The notes under the pieces: generated by a model
Databases searched by the model: none
What the model was told of the DNA's origin: nothing
The model's input: only the letters and a program-made list of their open reading frames with translations
Program-made: the position numbers and the translations under genes
Shown: positions 1 through 6,110 of the stretch, in pieces
Layout: every line of letters starts with the position of its first letter
How positions within the stretch are numbered: position 1 is the first letter of the stretch
Assembly: GCA_028717785.1 (NCBI GenBank)
Contig: JAQUND010000003.1
Span: 1-20,364 of the forward strand
Length of the DNA stretch: 20,364 bases
DNA from: Candidatus Nanoarchaeia archaeon
GTDB lineage: Archaea; Nanoarchaeota; Nanoarchaeia; SCGC-AAA011-G17; JAFCDX01
Direction: 5' to 3'

Positions 1-20
1 TAAATTTATATAAAAACATA

Positions 21-605
21 ATGCAAACATTTTTACCTTATCACAGTTTTTCAAAATGTGCTCAGTGTCTAGATAATAAAAGATTGAATAAACAAATTGT
101 TGAAGCGTGTCAGATTTCGTTTATACTTAATTTTATAGACGAAAATGGTTGCTTGAAAAAAAGTTACTCAGAAAACAAAGATTTAGTAAAAAAATATGGA
201 AAAACTCCTGCTTGGATACATCATCCTGCAGTCTTAATGTGGATAGGATATGAGACATCTTTAGATTTTTATATAAATGCTTGCATAAAAGAATGGGAAA
301 GACGAACAAATAAAAAGAGAAATATTAAAAAGACTCTTAAGATTTCTAAATGTGATAAGCCTCATTGGTTAACCGAAACTTTTACAATAACTCATAAATC
401 TAATCTTTTAAGAAAATCTGATTTTTATAATCAATATAGTTGGAATGTCAGTTCTGAGTCGCCATATTATTGGCCTTTTGTCTGGAGCTCAGTAAATAAT
501 TCTAGAATTGAAATTAAAGAAGATTTATTTATAAAGATTTCAAAAGATACGATTACGTACAAATTAGAACTTAATAAAATAAAGTATATAAAACTTAAAA
601 ACTAA
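21..605 (+). CDS. Pyrimidine-dimer DNA glycosylase-like protein (Pyr_excise family)
   Basis: The N-terminus opens with MQTFLPY, followed by CLDNKRLNKQIVEA and, around residues 65-75, a HHPAVLMWIGYE segment. These are the signature blocks I associate with the Pyr_excise family (relatives of T4 endonuclease V). Such proteins are DNA-repair glycosylase/lyase candidates, but catalysis has rarely been shown for this branch. The first 100 residues carry the conserved part; the Lys/Tyr-rich C-terminal half is unrecognised. At 194 aa it is longer than T4 DenV (138 aa). The ATG at 21 is the first start in the frame, and no strong Shine-Dalgarno site is visible. The gene lies just upstream of a zinc-ribbon gene in the same direction. 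Family call fairly sure; enzymatic role inferred. Confidence 0.75.
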   Translation: MQTFLPYHSFSKCAQCLDNKRLNKQIVEACQISFILNFIDENGCLKKSYSENKDLVKKYGKTPAWIHHPAVLMWIGYETSLDFYINACIKEWERRTNKKRNIKKTLKISKCDKPHWLTETFTITHKSNLLRKSDFYNQYSWNVSSESPYYWPFVWSSVNNSRIEIKEDLFIKISKDTITYKLELNKIKYIKLKN

Positions 606-624
606 TGTGTAATTGTGGGGAATT

Positions 625-903
625 ATGGTAAATTGGAAAATAATAGTTAAGCGAGTTTTAAGAAGAATTAAATATGTCTTTATATTAAAAGATTTAATTA
701 ATTGGGAATATGAGTCTTGTAAAAGATGTGGTCATTGTTTTAGATTGCTTTGGTCTGTTAAAGATGAATTATGGAGGAAAGTAACTGGTTCTGTTGATGA
801 TGGTGGTGGTAGTTTATGTGTTGATTGTTTTATTGAACTTGCATTACAAAAGAACATAAAAATAAGTAATGATGACATTCTTATCGAACTTTTCAATCCT
901 TAA
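625..903 (+). CDS. Small zinc-ribbon phage protein
   Basis: A 92-aa protein with a basic N-terminus and two cysteine knuckles, CKRCGHC around residues 29-35 and CVDC around residue 67, which should bind one zinc ion. The sequence between them (WSVKDELWRKVTG) resembles a widespread phage family of unknown function that I recall only as hypothetical zinc-ribbon proteins. I chose the ATG at 625 because it follows a GGGGAA ribosome site; an in-frame TTG at 613 would add four residues without a better site. It starts 20 nt after the glycosylase-like gene and may be co-transcribed with it. The function is unknown. Confidence 0.7.
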   Translation: MVNWKIIVKRVLRRIKYVFILKDLINWEYESCKRCGHCFRLLWSVKDELWRKVTGSVDDGGGSLCVDCFIELALQKNIKISNDDILIELFNP

Positions 904-1029
904 TTAATTAGTTTAAATTATGTCTAACACAATGCGTTTTTATATATAGTTTACTATTTACTATACAATTAAGTATGCTAGAGATATATCTTAGATAACA
1001 ATAAATAAATATTGAGAAAGGATATCAGT

Positions 1030-1326
1030 TTGCATAAAATATTGCCTGTAGTAGAATACACAAATAATTGGGAATCTGAAGAGTATTTTATTAATAATGA
1101 TAAAGTGACTCCTGGAAATTGTAAAAGTATTCATATACAATGGCCTGATCTTTCTGAAGAAGATGTTAAAGTTAAATGGAAAGTTGTCTCAGGTTCTTAT
1201 ATTGATATGGGTAAAATTTTTAGTTTTTCAAGAAAAGAAATGTTTATTTCAATTAATTATAAGGGATCTGAAATTGACATTAACTTAAAGAAAGTTTTAG
1301 AATATGTCAAAAAAGATAAAACTTGA
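1030..1326 (+). CDS. Hypothetical protein, TTG start
   Basis: A 98-aa protein of mixed charge with no cysteine pair, signal peptide or membrane segment, rich in Trp and Lys, with alternating hydrophobic residues in the second half. I do not recognise the family. The TTG at 1030 is preferred because AAAGGA lies 7-8 nt upstream; the TTG at 1012 would put that site inside the gene. Its last 23 nt overlap the next gene in another frame, an arrangement typical of translationally coupled phage genes. The 120 nt upstream are very AT-rich and may hold a promoter, but I cannot place one with confidence. Confidence 0.6.
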   Translation: MHKILPVVEYTNNWESEEYFINNDKVTPGNCKSIHIQWPDLSEEDVKVKWKVVSGSYIDMGKIFSFSRKEMFISINYKGSEIDINLKKVLEYVKKDKT

Positions 1327-1705
1327 AGACCATCTTATTCCCAATGATGCTACTGTATTTGCTGTCAAGAAAAAATCAGGAACAAAAGGAAAAAAACTTG
1401 AGGCTTATGTAGGATATCATATTCCTAATGGAAATTTTGAATACGAACAAATACCTTTTATTGAACATCCCAAAAACGTTGTGTATAGAATTCATGATCA
1501 TCCCAAATTTAAACTTAAAGATTGTGGTATTTTTAAAGTTGTGAACGTGAATAGACAGAAAAAATATTGTAATTATTGCGAAAGTCATGCAGTCTATCAA
1601 ATATGGATTGCTGATCCTCGTATTATACAGCCAAGCGCTGCATTAACTTTATGTTCTGCATGTATGGAACACTTAAAATATTTACTTATTAATATCAATA
1701 AATGA
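1304..1705 (+). CDS. Hypothetical zinc-binding protein
   Basis: A 133-aa protein whose C-terminal third carries CNYC (about residues 86-89) and CSAC (about residues 117-120), a two-knuckle zinc-binding arrangement. The N-terminal part is Lys-rich and polar. The start ATG lies inside the end of the preceding gene, so translation is probably coupled to it. Family not recognised. A DNA- or RNA-binding role is possible for such a small zinc protein, but nothing in the sequence proves it. Confidence 0.65.
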   Translation: MSKKIKLEDHLIPNDATVFAVKKKSGTKGKKLEAYVGYHIPNGNFEYEQIPFIEHPKNVVYRIHDHPKFKLKDCGIFKVVNVNRQKKYCNYCESHAVYQIWIADPRIIQPSAALTLCSACMEHLKYLLININK

Positions 1706-1760
1706 CGATATGATATTTATCAATAATATTGAAGAATTATATTATTAACACTATACAAGT

Positions 1761-2100
1761 ATGAAGAGAGTGTCGATTTATGAACGAAAACATTTAACAT
1801 TGTTTTTATAATTATTAGAGCGTAAAAAAGAGTTTATAAAACAAATACTTACATTTTAAAGTTGAAAGGTGCGAAAAAAATGCAAGATCAAATGAATCAG
1901 CGCTTCTTGATTCTATAATAGAAGCTGCTCTTATCACCAATAACAAAAGAGAGAATATATCAAGTTTTAAAAACGAGTTGTTAAAAATAAAGAACCTGGT
2001 TTATTTTGTCTATAATGGCGATCTATATAGTTTAAAACACCTTTACGCTTGTAGTTGTTTGTGGTATATTATCTTGTTGGTTTGTTTTTTGTTGGAGTGA
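1761..2100 (+). pseudogene. Decayed gene in two frames
   Basis: An ATG at 1761 opens a frame (MKRVSIYERKHLTLFL) that meets TAA after 16 codons but continues protein-like (LLERKKEFIKQILTF) to another stop. From about 1840 to 2100 a different frame stays open for 86 codons without any ATG, GTG or TTG near its beginning. It encodes SNESALLDSIIEAALITNN and later a strongly hydrophobic stretch (CLWYIILLVCFLL) like a membrane segment. An A7 run at 1874-1880 and other homopolymers are plausible frameshift sites. I read this as the remains of one or two genes, possibly including a small membrane protein; an assembly error is the alternative. This region also accounts for the 464-nt gap after 1705. 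Confidence 0.45.
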
Positions 2101-2169
2101 TATTGTAACTGTGATAAATAGAATTCAAAACGTGTTCAAAGTATTTAACTACACAATATAAGAGGTTTT

Positions 2170-2385
2170 ATGAGTGCAATAACAAAGATAGTTGCTGATA
2201 TTATTGAAAAAGAAGCTGCAAGAAAAAGATTTGATTTAGGTTCTGGTGTTGTATGTACGCTTAAAGAAACAAAAGATGGCATGGGTTTTGAAATTAATTT
2301 ACAAGGTTTTTTTCGAAGTGGCAATGATATAGAGCGAACTGCAAAAGACATCCAGAACGCTTGGGAAAAAATCGATATAGATTAA
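2170..2385 (+). CDS. Small hypothetical protein
   Basis: A 71-aa, near-neutral, soluble-looking protein. It has an amphipathic N-terminal helix (ITKIVADIIEKEAARKRF), a short beta-like centre containing GVVCTLKETKDG and a C-terminal helix (DIERTAKDIQNAWEKI). The start ATG has AAGAGG at about the right distance. The family is not recognised. It stands alone between two decayed stretches, which suggests it is kept by selection. Confidence 0.65.
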   Translation: MSAITKIVADIIEKEAARKRFDLGSGVVCTLKETKDGMGFEINLQGFFRSGNDIERTAKDIQNAWEKIDID

Positions 2386-2420
2386 GGAAGAATTATACAA
2401 AAAATAGTAAGATAAAATGA

Positions 2421-2597
2421 ATGTTAGAAATGATGAAGATAATGTTTGATAAATTAAAAGTGAATTCAAGCTTTAAATGGCTTGAATTCCATAATCGGCC
2501 AACAAGAAGTCAACCAATAAACGATGACAACATAGTCAATTTACGTATAGCGCTCAATACAGCGAAGTTGTTAGAAGAATTCTTTTTGTTAGTTTGA
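2421..2597 (+). pseudogene. Possible truncated MazG-like / phosphoribosyl-ATP pyrophosphohydrolase-like fragment
   Basis: A 58-codon frame contains EFHNRPTRSQP, then about 10 residues, then NLRIALNTAKLLEEFFLL. This spacing (FH..., RPT, then LR..L...EE..EL) resembles the first helices of phage MazG-like nucleotide pyrophosphohydrolases, which act on noncanonical or regulatory nucleotides. The metal-binding second half is absent: a TGA follows at 2595 and no frame restores the expected downstream motif. A 10-bp inverted repeat lies inside the frame at 2462-2489. After it comes a 25-codon frame (2613-2690, MCENITEKIITKDNK...) of unclear value. The fragment call rests on motif memory and is tentative. 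Confidence 0.35.
2462..2489. repeat. Perfect 10-bp inverted repeat
   Basis: GAATTCAAGC at 2462-2471 is the exact reverse complement of GCTTGAATTC at 2480-2489, with an 8-nt loop between. No T-tract follows, so it is not a normal intrinsic terminator. It may be an operator-like palindrome or an RNA hairpin within the decayed MazG-like frame. Confidence 0.7.
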
Positions 2598-2732
2598 AGA
2601 CTGAATAGCGCTATGTGTGAGAATATTACTGAAAAAATTATAACAAAAGATAATAAGACTACTTTCATTATGTATTGTGTAGAAAATTGATATTGTAGCA
2701 GACAGTTTTTAGAGATTGAATAAACGAACAAA

Positions 2733-3080
2733 ATGCGTATTATGAAAACTCTAAAGTCTTTTTTATTGCTCATGTTTTTGTTTAGCGTAGCAACAGCAGG
2801 AGGAATCATCTATTCTGGGTACAATACTGTATGGTACTCAGAAAAAACAGAACAACAATTTGTAATTGGTAAAAGTTGTGATGGAACTCTTTGTATTCTT
2901 ACAATTGTAATAGTAGATAATGGCATCTCAAATTCATTAGTTGAACTATATGATGAAAAATATGGACATTATTATATAAACAGAAAAGCAGGAGTACAAA
3001 TCGTCTTCTTATCTCGTAATGAAGCTGAAATAAGTTTCAATGATGGAACTTTTAATACTATATACAGAATAAGAAAATAG
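2733..3080 (+). CDS. Secreted or membrane-anchored small protein
   Basis: A 115-aa protein beginning with a classical export signal: MRIMKTLKSF, then a hydrophobic core LLLMFLFSVATA, with likely cleavage after ATA-GG. The mature part is about 90 residues with two cysteines (CDGTLC) that could form a disulphide in the periplasm, and beta-rich character. The ATG at 2733 is the first start; an internal ATG at 2742 would give a shorter, equally good signal peptide. I see no strong ribosome site for either. It heads a run of exported or membrane genes (to 4670). The family is not recognised. Confidence 0.65.
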   Translation: MRIMKTLKSFLLLMFLFSVATAGGIIYSGYNTVWYSEKTEQQFVIGKSCDGTLCILTIVIVDNGISNSLVELYDEKYGHYYINRKAGVQIVFLSRNEAEISFNDGTFNTIYRIRK

Positions 3081-3114
3081 TCTTATTCAAATACATTTTC
3101 AAAGGAAACTCTTA

Positions 3115-3345
3115 ATGACTAACCCACCAAAAACATGGCTAACAGAGTCCATTCTTGTAACATTGCTCTGTTGTCTTCCGATCGGTATTGTTGCAATCAT
3201 TCAAGCAAACAAAGTTAGCAGTCTGATTGCAGCTGACGATGAAAAAGGTGCAATAAAAGCATCTGAAAATGCAAAGATGTATGTGATTGTCAGTGCTGTA
3301 CTCGGTGTTGTTTTAATTGGCTTGTTCCTTTTCGGAACATTTTGA
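3115..3345 (+). CDS. CD225/dispanin-family membrane protein
   Basis: A 76-aa protein with two hydrophobic segments (about residues 12-32 and 54-75) joined by a polar helix, KVSSLIAADDEKGAIKASENA. The first segment ends in LLCCLPIGIVAIIQANKV, the hallmark of the CD225/dispanin family that includes eukaryotic IFITM proteins. Bacterial members are small inner-membrane proteins, mostly of unknown function. AAAGGAAA lies about 6 nt before the ATG. The stop codon overlaps the TTG start of the DUF2752 gene, and a CD225-DUF2752 pair is a recurrent neighbourhood in bacterial chromosomes as I recall. Here it is probably cargo acquired from a host. Confidence 0.8.
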   Translation: MTNPPKTWLTESILVTLLCCLPIGIVAIIQANKVSSLIAADDEKGAIKASENAKMYVIVSAVLGVVLIGLFLFGTF

Positions 3346-3740
3346 GTAATTCAATGACATTTACGACCTCATTTAAAAGGGGTCTTTTCTTAACAGTTGT
3401 AAGTATTTGTATAATTATTCTTTTGCTAATCTACAAAATTTACAACCCTTTAGAAAACGATCTTTTTCCAAAATGTATTTTTTACAAATATACAGGGTTT
3501 TTATGCCCAGGTTGCGGCTCACAAAGAGCTATTCATTGTCTTTTAAATTTTAATATTCTCTCTGCTATTAAACAAAACATACTTGTTGTACTATTCATAC
3601 CCTATTTAACTCTCTCTATTTTGACAAAATTATATCCTCAATTTTTTACTACATGGAAACGAAAAATAGAAAGTCCTCTAGCAATAAAAATTATAATAGG
3701 TATAATTCTTGGATATTGGCTTATAAGAAACATATCCTGA
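3342..3740 (+). CDS. DUF2752 membrane protein
   Basis: A 132-aa protein with three likely membrane segments: about residues 15-32, 75-95 and 112-128. The family signature TGFLCPGCGSQRA lies at about residues 51-63, with C55 and C58 in CPGC. DUF2752 is a small integral-membrane family of unknown function. I give the TTG start at 3342, which overlaps the CD225 stop by 4 nt and has GGAA just upstream; an ATG at 3354 is a possible alternative. The overlap implies translational coupling with CD225. Confidence 0.8.
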   Translation: MSNSMTFTTSFKRGLFLTVVSICIIILLLIYKIYNPLENDLFPKCIFYKYTGFLCPGCGSQRAIHCLLNFNILSAIKQNILVVLFIPYLTLSILTKLYPQFFTTWKRKIESPLAIKIIIGIILGYWLIRNIS

Positions 3741-3801
3741 AGGATAATATGCGTTTTTTCTCTAAGGAACTGCGTAGATAACTACACAAACATATTTTAA
3801 C

Positions 3802-3835
3802 ATGAGCATCATAGGAAACTATATGCTCATTTTTC
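3802..3835 (+). terminator. Probable intrinsic terminator after the CD225-DUF2752 pair
   Basis: ATGAGCAT at 3802-3809 pairs perfectly with ATGCTCAT at 3823-3830, followed by four T residues. The 13-nt loop is rather long and the T-tract short, so efficiency may be moderate. It is placed to end the preceding operon. Confidence 0.55.
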
Positions 3836-3855
3836 AAATAAATTAGAAAGGAGAT

Positions 3856-3912
3856 GTGAAATTTCTTAAAAATGTCGATGAAAGACACTGGTATTGCGTT
3901 TTATTAACCTAA
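3856..3912 (+). CDS. 18-codon ORF with a strong ribosome site
   Basis: GTG at 3856 is preceded by GAAAGGAGAT, one of the best Shine-Dalgarno sites in the window, yet the frame (MKFLKNVDERHWYCVLLT) stops after 18 codons. It could be a leader peptide, a very small gene, or the 5' stub of a deleted gene. Nothing downstream resembles an attenuator. Low confidence. Confidence 0.3.
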   Translation: MKFLKNVDERHWYCVLLT

Positions 3913-3961
3913 AAGCAGGTTTTATATATTTATGAGATTTTGTCAAAGAAAGGAGTTTATC

Positions 3962-4117
3962 TTGAAAAGTTTTACCTCGATTTTATTGGTTTCTGTAGCT
4001 TCGGTATCAGCAATCCCTACCATGAGAGATGCCCAGAATAGCGGTCATCCAGTTCTTTACATACTTTTTATTATAGTAGCAGTAGGGTTTGCTTGCTGGT
4101 GGAATAATAGAAAATAG
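3962..4117 (+). CDS. Small exported or membrane protein, TTG start
   Basis: TTG at 3962 is preceded by AAAGGAG at a spacing of about 6 nt, so I take it rather than the ATG at 3932. The 51-aa product begins MKSFTSILLVSVASVSA, a signal-peptide-like stretch. A short polar segment (IPTMRDAQNSGHP) and one membrane helix (VLYILFIIVAVGFACWW) follow, ending in NNRK. This gives either an N-out single-pass or a two-helix protein. Family not recognised; such tiny envelope proteins in phages are often superinfection-exclusion or lysis accessories, but that is only a possibility here. Confidence 0.6.
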   Translation: MKSFTSILLVSVASVSAIPTMRDAQNSGHPVLYILFIIVAVGFACWWNNRK

Positions 4118-4145
4118 TTATTGACAACACATTCAAGGATCCGAG

Positions 4146-4670
4146 ATGAAATTAAAAATATGTTTAATCATCATATCATTATTTTGCTATACGCAAGCGT
4201 TTGATATTCCAAAAATATCTGATATCATAAATCCAGATGCCCGTGCTGCAAGATGGGGACAAAGTGATGCGGATATCTTTTCTCAGGAAAATTCTGCCGA
4301 TAATTCCGAATACGTAGAGACCTTTAAACGTAAGGATGAATTGACTGGTACAACTCAGTTAGTGATGCATTACAAAGCACGGTACCGTTCAATGAAAGGG
4401 GATTTGTATTATTCATTCAAAGATAAAAGAGGTTCATGGTCTTTGATTTCCGTAACCTACAAACTGAAACCAAGTAAAAGTAAATATTTTGATAATGAAA
4501 GCGAGAACATAGAGAAACATTTACGCATAGAATACGGAACTGACTATAAGATTTCAGAGGAGGGAAAATATACTAATTCAGTTCAATGGAAAACTTTTCG
4601 ATCTATCATAACATTAACCACAGACTTTTATGAAGAATTAGTATCTCTGTCTTTTGTGAATAACAATTAA
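4146..4670 (+). CDS. Exported hypothetical protein
   Basis: A 174-aa protein with a clear signal peptide (MKLKICLIIISLFCYTQA, cleavage before FDIP). The mature domain is polar and beta-rich (for example LVMHYKARYRSMKGDLYYSFKDK and later WKTFRSIITLTTDFYEE) and contains no cysteine, so a lipoprotein is excluded. AAGGATC lies 6-7 nt before the ATG. It ends the exported-protein block. The family is not recognised. A periplasmic role in a Gram-negative host is the simplest inference. Confidence 0.7.
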   Translation: MKLKICLIIISLFCYTQAFDIPKISDIINPDARAARWGQSDADIFSQENSADNSEYVETFKRKDELTGTTQLVMHYKARYRSMKGDLYYSFKDKRGSWSLISVTYKLKPSKSKYFDNESENIEKHLRIEYGTDYKISEEGKYTNSVQWKTFRSIITLTTDFYEELVSLSFVNNN

Positions 4671-4876
4671 CCAAGAATGATAAGGTATGTTTAAAGTATC
4701 AAGTCGTTCTAAACCAACAAAAAGAGTTAGTTTGAGCCTGACGAGGACATACAAAACAAGTCTAAGTTAACTGTTTAATATTGTTTTTATATACTTTCAA
4801 ATTTTGGCGCGCTGATTGTGCTTCGGAAACAGATGAACGGGAAGGTTCTGAAGGACAAAAAGCAGAAAATAAAAAC

Positions 4877-4909
4877 AAAAAATAAAATAAAATAAAATAA
4901 AATAAAAAA
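4877..4909 (+). repeat. TAAAA pentanucleotide repeat forming phased A-tracts
   Basis: Five TAAAA units (T at 4883, 4888, 4893, 4898 and 4903) within an uninterrupted A/T run end two bases before the -35 element of the tRNA promoter. A-tracts in this position are typical of UP elements that bind the RNA polymerase alpha C-terminal domain. The rest of the gap (4671-4876) shows only a possible 20-codon ORF at about 4832 (MNGKVLKDKKQK...) and nothing else I can support. Confidence 0.6.
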
Positions 4910-4911
4910 CC

Positions 4912-4940
4912 TGTACACTTGTTATTAATTGTGTTATATT
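4912..4940 (+). promoter_or_regulatory. Sigma70-type promoter of the main tRNA array
   Basis: TGTACA (4912-4917) and TATATT (4935-4940) are separated by exactly 17 bp. The same layout with TTTACA-17-TATATT, sharing the flanks ACACTTG and TTATATTTAA, stands before the second tRNA operon (16933-16961). The expected transcription start is about 4947. Confidence 0.75.
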
Positions 4941-4969
4941 TAACAGGTAATCACAAAGGCAAAGGATTT

Positions 4970-5095
4970 ATGATTCATCTAACTTCACTTATAACATGGC
5001 AAACGAAGATGGCACAGTATATGATCTATAGTTATCTGTCATGTTTAAGTTTGTCTCTCATATCATTTAAAAAGAGACACAAGGTGGAGCCTTAA
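4970..5095 (+). CDS. 41-codon leader peptide of the main tRNA array
   Basis: The ATG at 4970 is preceded by AAAGGAATT-like AAAGGATTT and lies about 23 nt after the predicted transcription start. The peptide begins MIHLTSLITWQTK and ends FKKRHKVEP. It contains every amino acid specified by the tRNAs downstream (His, Met, Tyr, Phe, Lys, Val, Trp, Ser, Leu, Thr, Cys; 31 of 41 residues) and lacks only Asn, Asp and Gly, for which no tRNA is encoded here. The end of the ORF (AGGTGGAG, 5082-5089) is perfectly complementary to the ascending arm of the terminator (CTCCACCT, 5127-5134). A hairpin TGTCTCT/AGAGACA (5052-5058 with 5073-5079) lies just before it. The ORF is visible; its leader role is inferred from architecture and from its sister at 16983. 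Confidence 0.7.
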   Translation: MIHLTSLITWQTKMAQYMIYSYLSCLSLSLISFKKRHKVEP

Positions 5096-5122
5096 GAATC
5101 TAATTAATAAAGAAACTTAAAA

Positions 5123-5157
5123 AAAACTCCACCTCCCAAAAAGAGATGGAGTTTTTT
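5123..5157 (+). terminator. Intrinsic terminator/attenuator in front of the tRNA array
   Basis: The stem AACTCCA-C-CTC / GAG-A-TGGAGTT has one C.A mismatch, a CCAAAAA loop (5136-5142) and a T6 tract at 5152-5157. It lies only 20 nt before the tRNA-His gene, so the array must be transcribed through it unless an unseen promoter exists. The loop is identical to that of the terminator at 17079-17113. Pairing of its 5' arm with the end of the leader ORF would disrupt it. Confidence 0.85.
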
Positions 5158-5176
5158 GCTTTAGATCTTTGAATTT

Positions 5177-5251
5177 GCCGGTTGTCGTCCAGTATGGTTT
5201 AGGATAGCAGGTTGTGACTCTGCAGACGAGGGTTCAAATCCCTCCGCCGGA
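5177..5251 (+). tRNA. tRNA-His (GTG), imperfect acceptor
   Basis: The anticodon arm GCAGG-TTGTGAC-TCTGC gives anticodon GTG. The D-arm GTCC...GGAT and T-arm GAGGG-TTCAAAT-CCCTC are sound. The acceptor (CCGG against CCGG) pairs only with a register shift and one mismatch, so the exact ends are uncertain. A G precedes position 1, as expected for the -1 G of tRNA-His. It is the first tRNA after the attenuator. Confidence 0.75.
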
Positions 5252-5260
5252 AATTAATAT

Positions 5261-5335
5261 CGCGGGGTGCAAGTAGCTGGTTAACTGGGAAGTCTCATAA
5301 ACTTTCGATCGCTGGTTCAAATCCAGCTCCCGCTA
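5261..5335 (+). tRNA. Initiator-like tRNA-fMet (CAT)
   Basis: The 5' end CGCGGGGTG matches bacterial initiator tRNA. The first base C1 faces T72 without pairing, the unpaired 1-72 hallmark of initiators. The anticodon loop is CTCATAA. The anticodon stem GAAGT/ACTTT lacks the usual three G-C pairs of initiators, and the D-stem has a mismatch, so function as an initiator is plausible but altered. Confidence 0.8.
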
Positions 5336-5353
5336 TTTGTTCTTTAAAATTGA

Positions 5354-5437
5354 GGGTCGTTGGCAGAGTGGCTATTGCATTTGACTGTAGATCAAACGGT
5401 TGTAAGACCTTCGGTGGTTCGAGTCCATCACGGCCCA
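5354..5437 (+). tRNA. tRNA-Tyr (GTA)
   Basis: Acceptor GGGTCGT/ACGGCCC, anticodon loop CTGTAGA (anticodon GTA) on stem TTTGA/TCAAA, a long variable arm as expected for bacterial tRNA-Tyr, T-arm GGTGG-TTCGAGT-CCATC and A73. Confidence 0.92.
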
Positions 5438-5447
5438 TTTTTTTAAA

Positions 5448-5520
5448 GGACGTTTAACTCAGTGGGTAGAGTAACAGATCGAAAATCTGTCGGTCGCCAG
5501 TTCAACTCTGGCAGCGTCCA
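5448..5520 (+). tRNA. tRNA-Phe (GAA)
   Basis: Acceptor GGACGTT/AGCGTCC, anticodon loop TCGAAAA (GAA) on stem ACAGA/TCTGT, T-arm GCCAG-TTCAACT-CTGGC, A73. CCA is not encoded. Confidence 0.94.
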
Positions 5521-5558
5521 TTTTTAAAATAGTAATGAAAAAAAATATATAAAAGTTT

Positions 5559-5684
5559 ATGAAAGCAAAAAACAGAATACCTGATGATTTAATAACTTTT
5601 TTTCTTAAGATGAAGAGTAAGGGTACTCAGTTTAACAAGAGACTTAAAAAGAAACTTGAAAAAGTAGAGAAACGTAGAAAGTGA
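5559..5684 (+). CDS. Small basic ORF between tRNA genes
   Basis: A 41-codon frame, MKAKNRIPDDLITFFLKMKS and then a very Lys/Arg-rich tail ending EKRRK. Composition and helix propensity look protein-like, and nucleic-acid binding would fit, but there is no clear ribosome site. It sits between tRNA-Phe and tRNA-Lys on the same transcript. I do not recognise it. Confidence 0.4.
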   Translation: MKAKNRIPDDLITFFLKMKSKGTQFNKRLKKKLEKVEKRRK

Positions 5685-5772
5685 CGGAGTACCAGTATGG
5701 ACAAAGATGATAAATCTGACAAACAAATAAAAATATTGGGCTTGTAATATAAGGTCTACAGGCTCAAGTCAA

Positions 5773-5846
5773 GGGTCTGTAGTTTAATTGGAAAAACACA
5801 ATACTTTTAATATTGGAAACTGTGGGTTCGACTCCCTCCAGACCTA
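5773..5846 (+). tRNA. tRNA-Lys (TTT)
   Basis: Acceptor GGGTCTG/CAGACCT with a G1.T72 wobble, anticodon loop CTTTTAA (TTT) on stem CAATA/TATTG, T-arm with one mismatch around TTCGACT, A73. Confidence 0.88.
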
Positions 5847-5867
5847 ATTTATAAATTTGGAAACAAT

Positions 5868-6026
5868 ATGTACCAGTTGATAATTAAAGTTCCATTTGAA
5901 GCTCGGGATGATCTTGAAGCACGATTAAAAGAACGTGATATGATAAAAGATTTGCCCTATGAGAATGCTGAAATAAAGTTACAGGAAATTTTTTCTGATA
6001 AAGCTCCAAGGGGCATCGGTCTTTGA
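5868..6026 (+). CDS. Small hypothetical protein within the tRNA array
   Basis: A 52-aa acidic/basic mixed protein beginning MYQLIIKVPFEARDDLEARL, suggesting a beta strand followed by charged helices. Only a weak GGAA ribosome site precedes the ATG. Its last codons run into the expected 5' end of the following tRNA-Val-like gene, and that tRNA lacks a proper 5' acceptor strand. The gene may therefore have been inserted there or have extended into it. No family recognised. Confidence 0.55.
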   Translation: MYQLIIKVPFEARDDLEARLKERDMIKDLPYENAEIKLQEIFSDKAPRGIGL

Positions 6027-6091
6027 AATTTCAGTGGTAGAAGACTTGGCTTACATCCAAGAGGTCGGCGGTTCGAGTCCGTCAGCATCTA
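6020..6091 (+). tRNA. tRNA-Val (TAC)-like gene lacking a matching 5' acceptor strand
   Basis: D-arm TTTC-AGTGGTA-GAAG, anticodon arm CTTGG-CTTACAT-CCAAG (anticodon TAC) and T-arm GGCGG-TTCGAGT-CCGTC are all well formed. The 3' acceptor AGCATCT would need AGATGCT at the 5' end, but the seven bases in place (TCTTTGA) are the end of the preceding ORF and do not pair. It is probably a damaged gene, or one that relies on unusual 5' repair. Confidence 0.65.
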
Positions 6092-6110
6092 ATCGGAACA
6101 AGAATATAAA

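Noticed and set aside
2510..2809. 99-codon minus-strand ORF
   Set aside because: It overlaps the MazG-like fragment and the signal peptide of the secreted protein; it looks like a shadow of AT-rich sequence.
5081..5160. T-box riboswitch (AAGGTGGAGCC resembles the T-box motif)
   Set aside because: No stem I/specifier structure precedes it, the motif lies inside a translated leader ORF, and the sister operon lacks it. Pairing with the terminator explains the sequence better.
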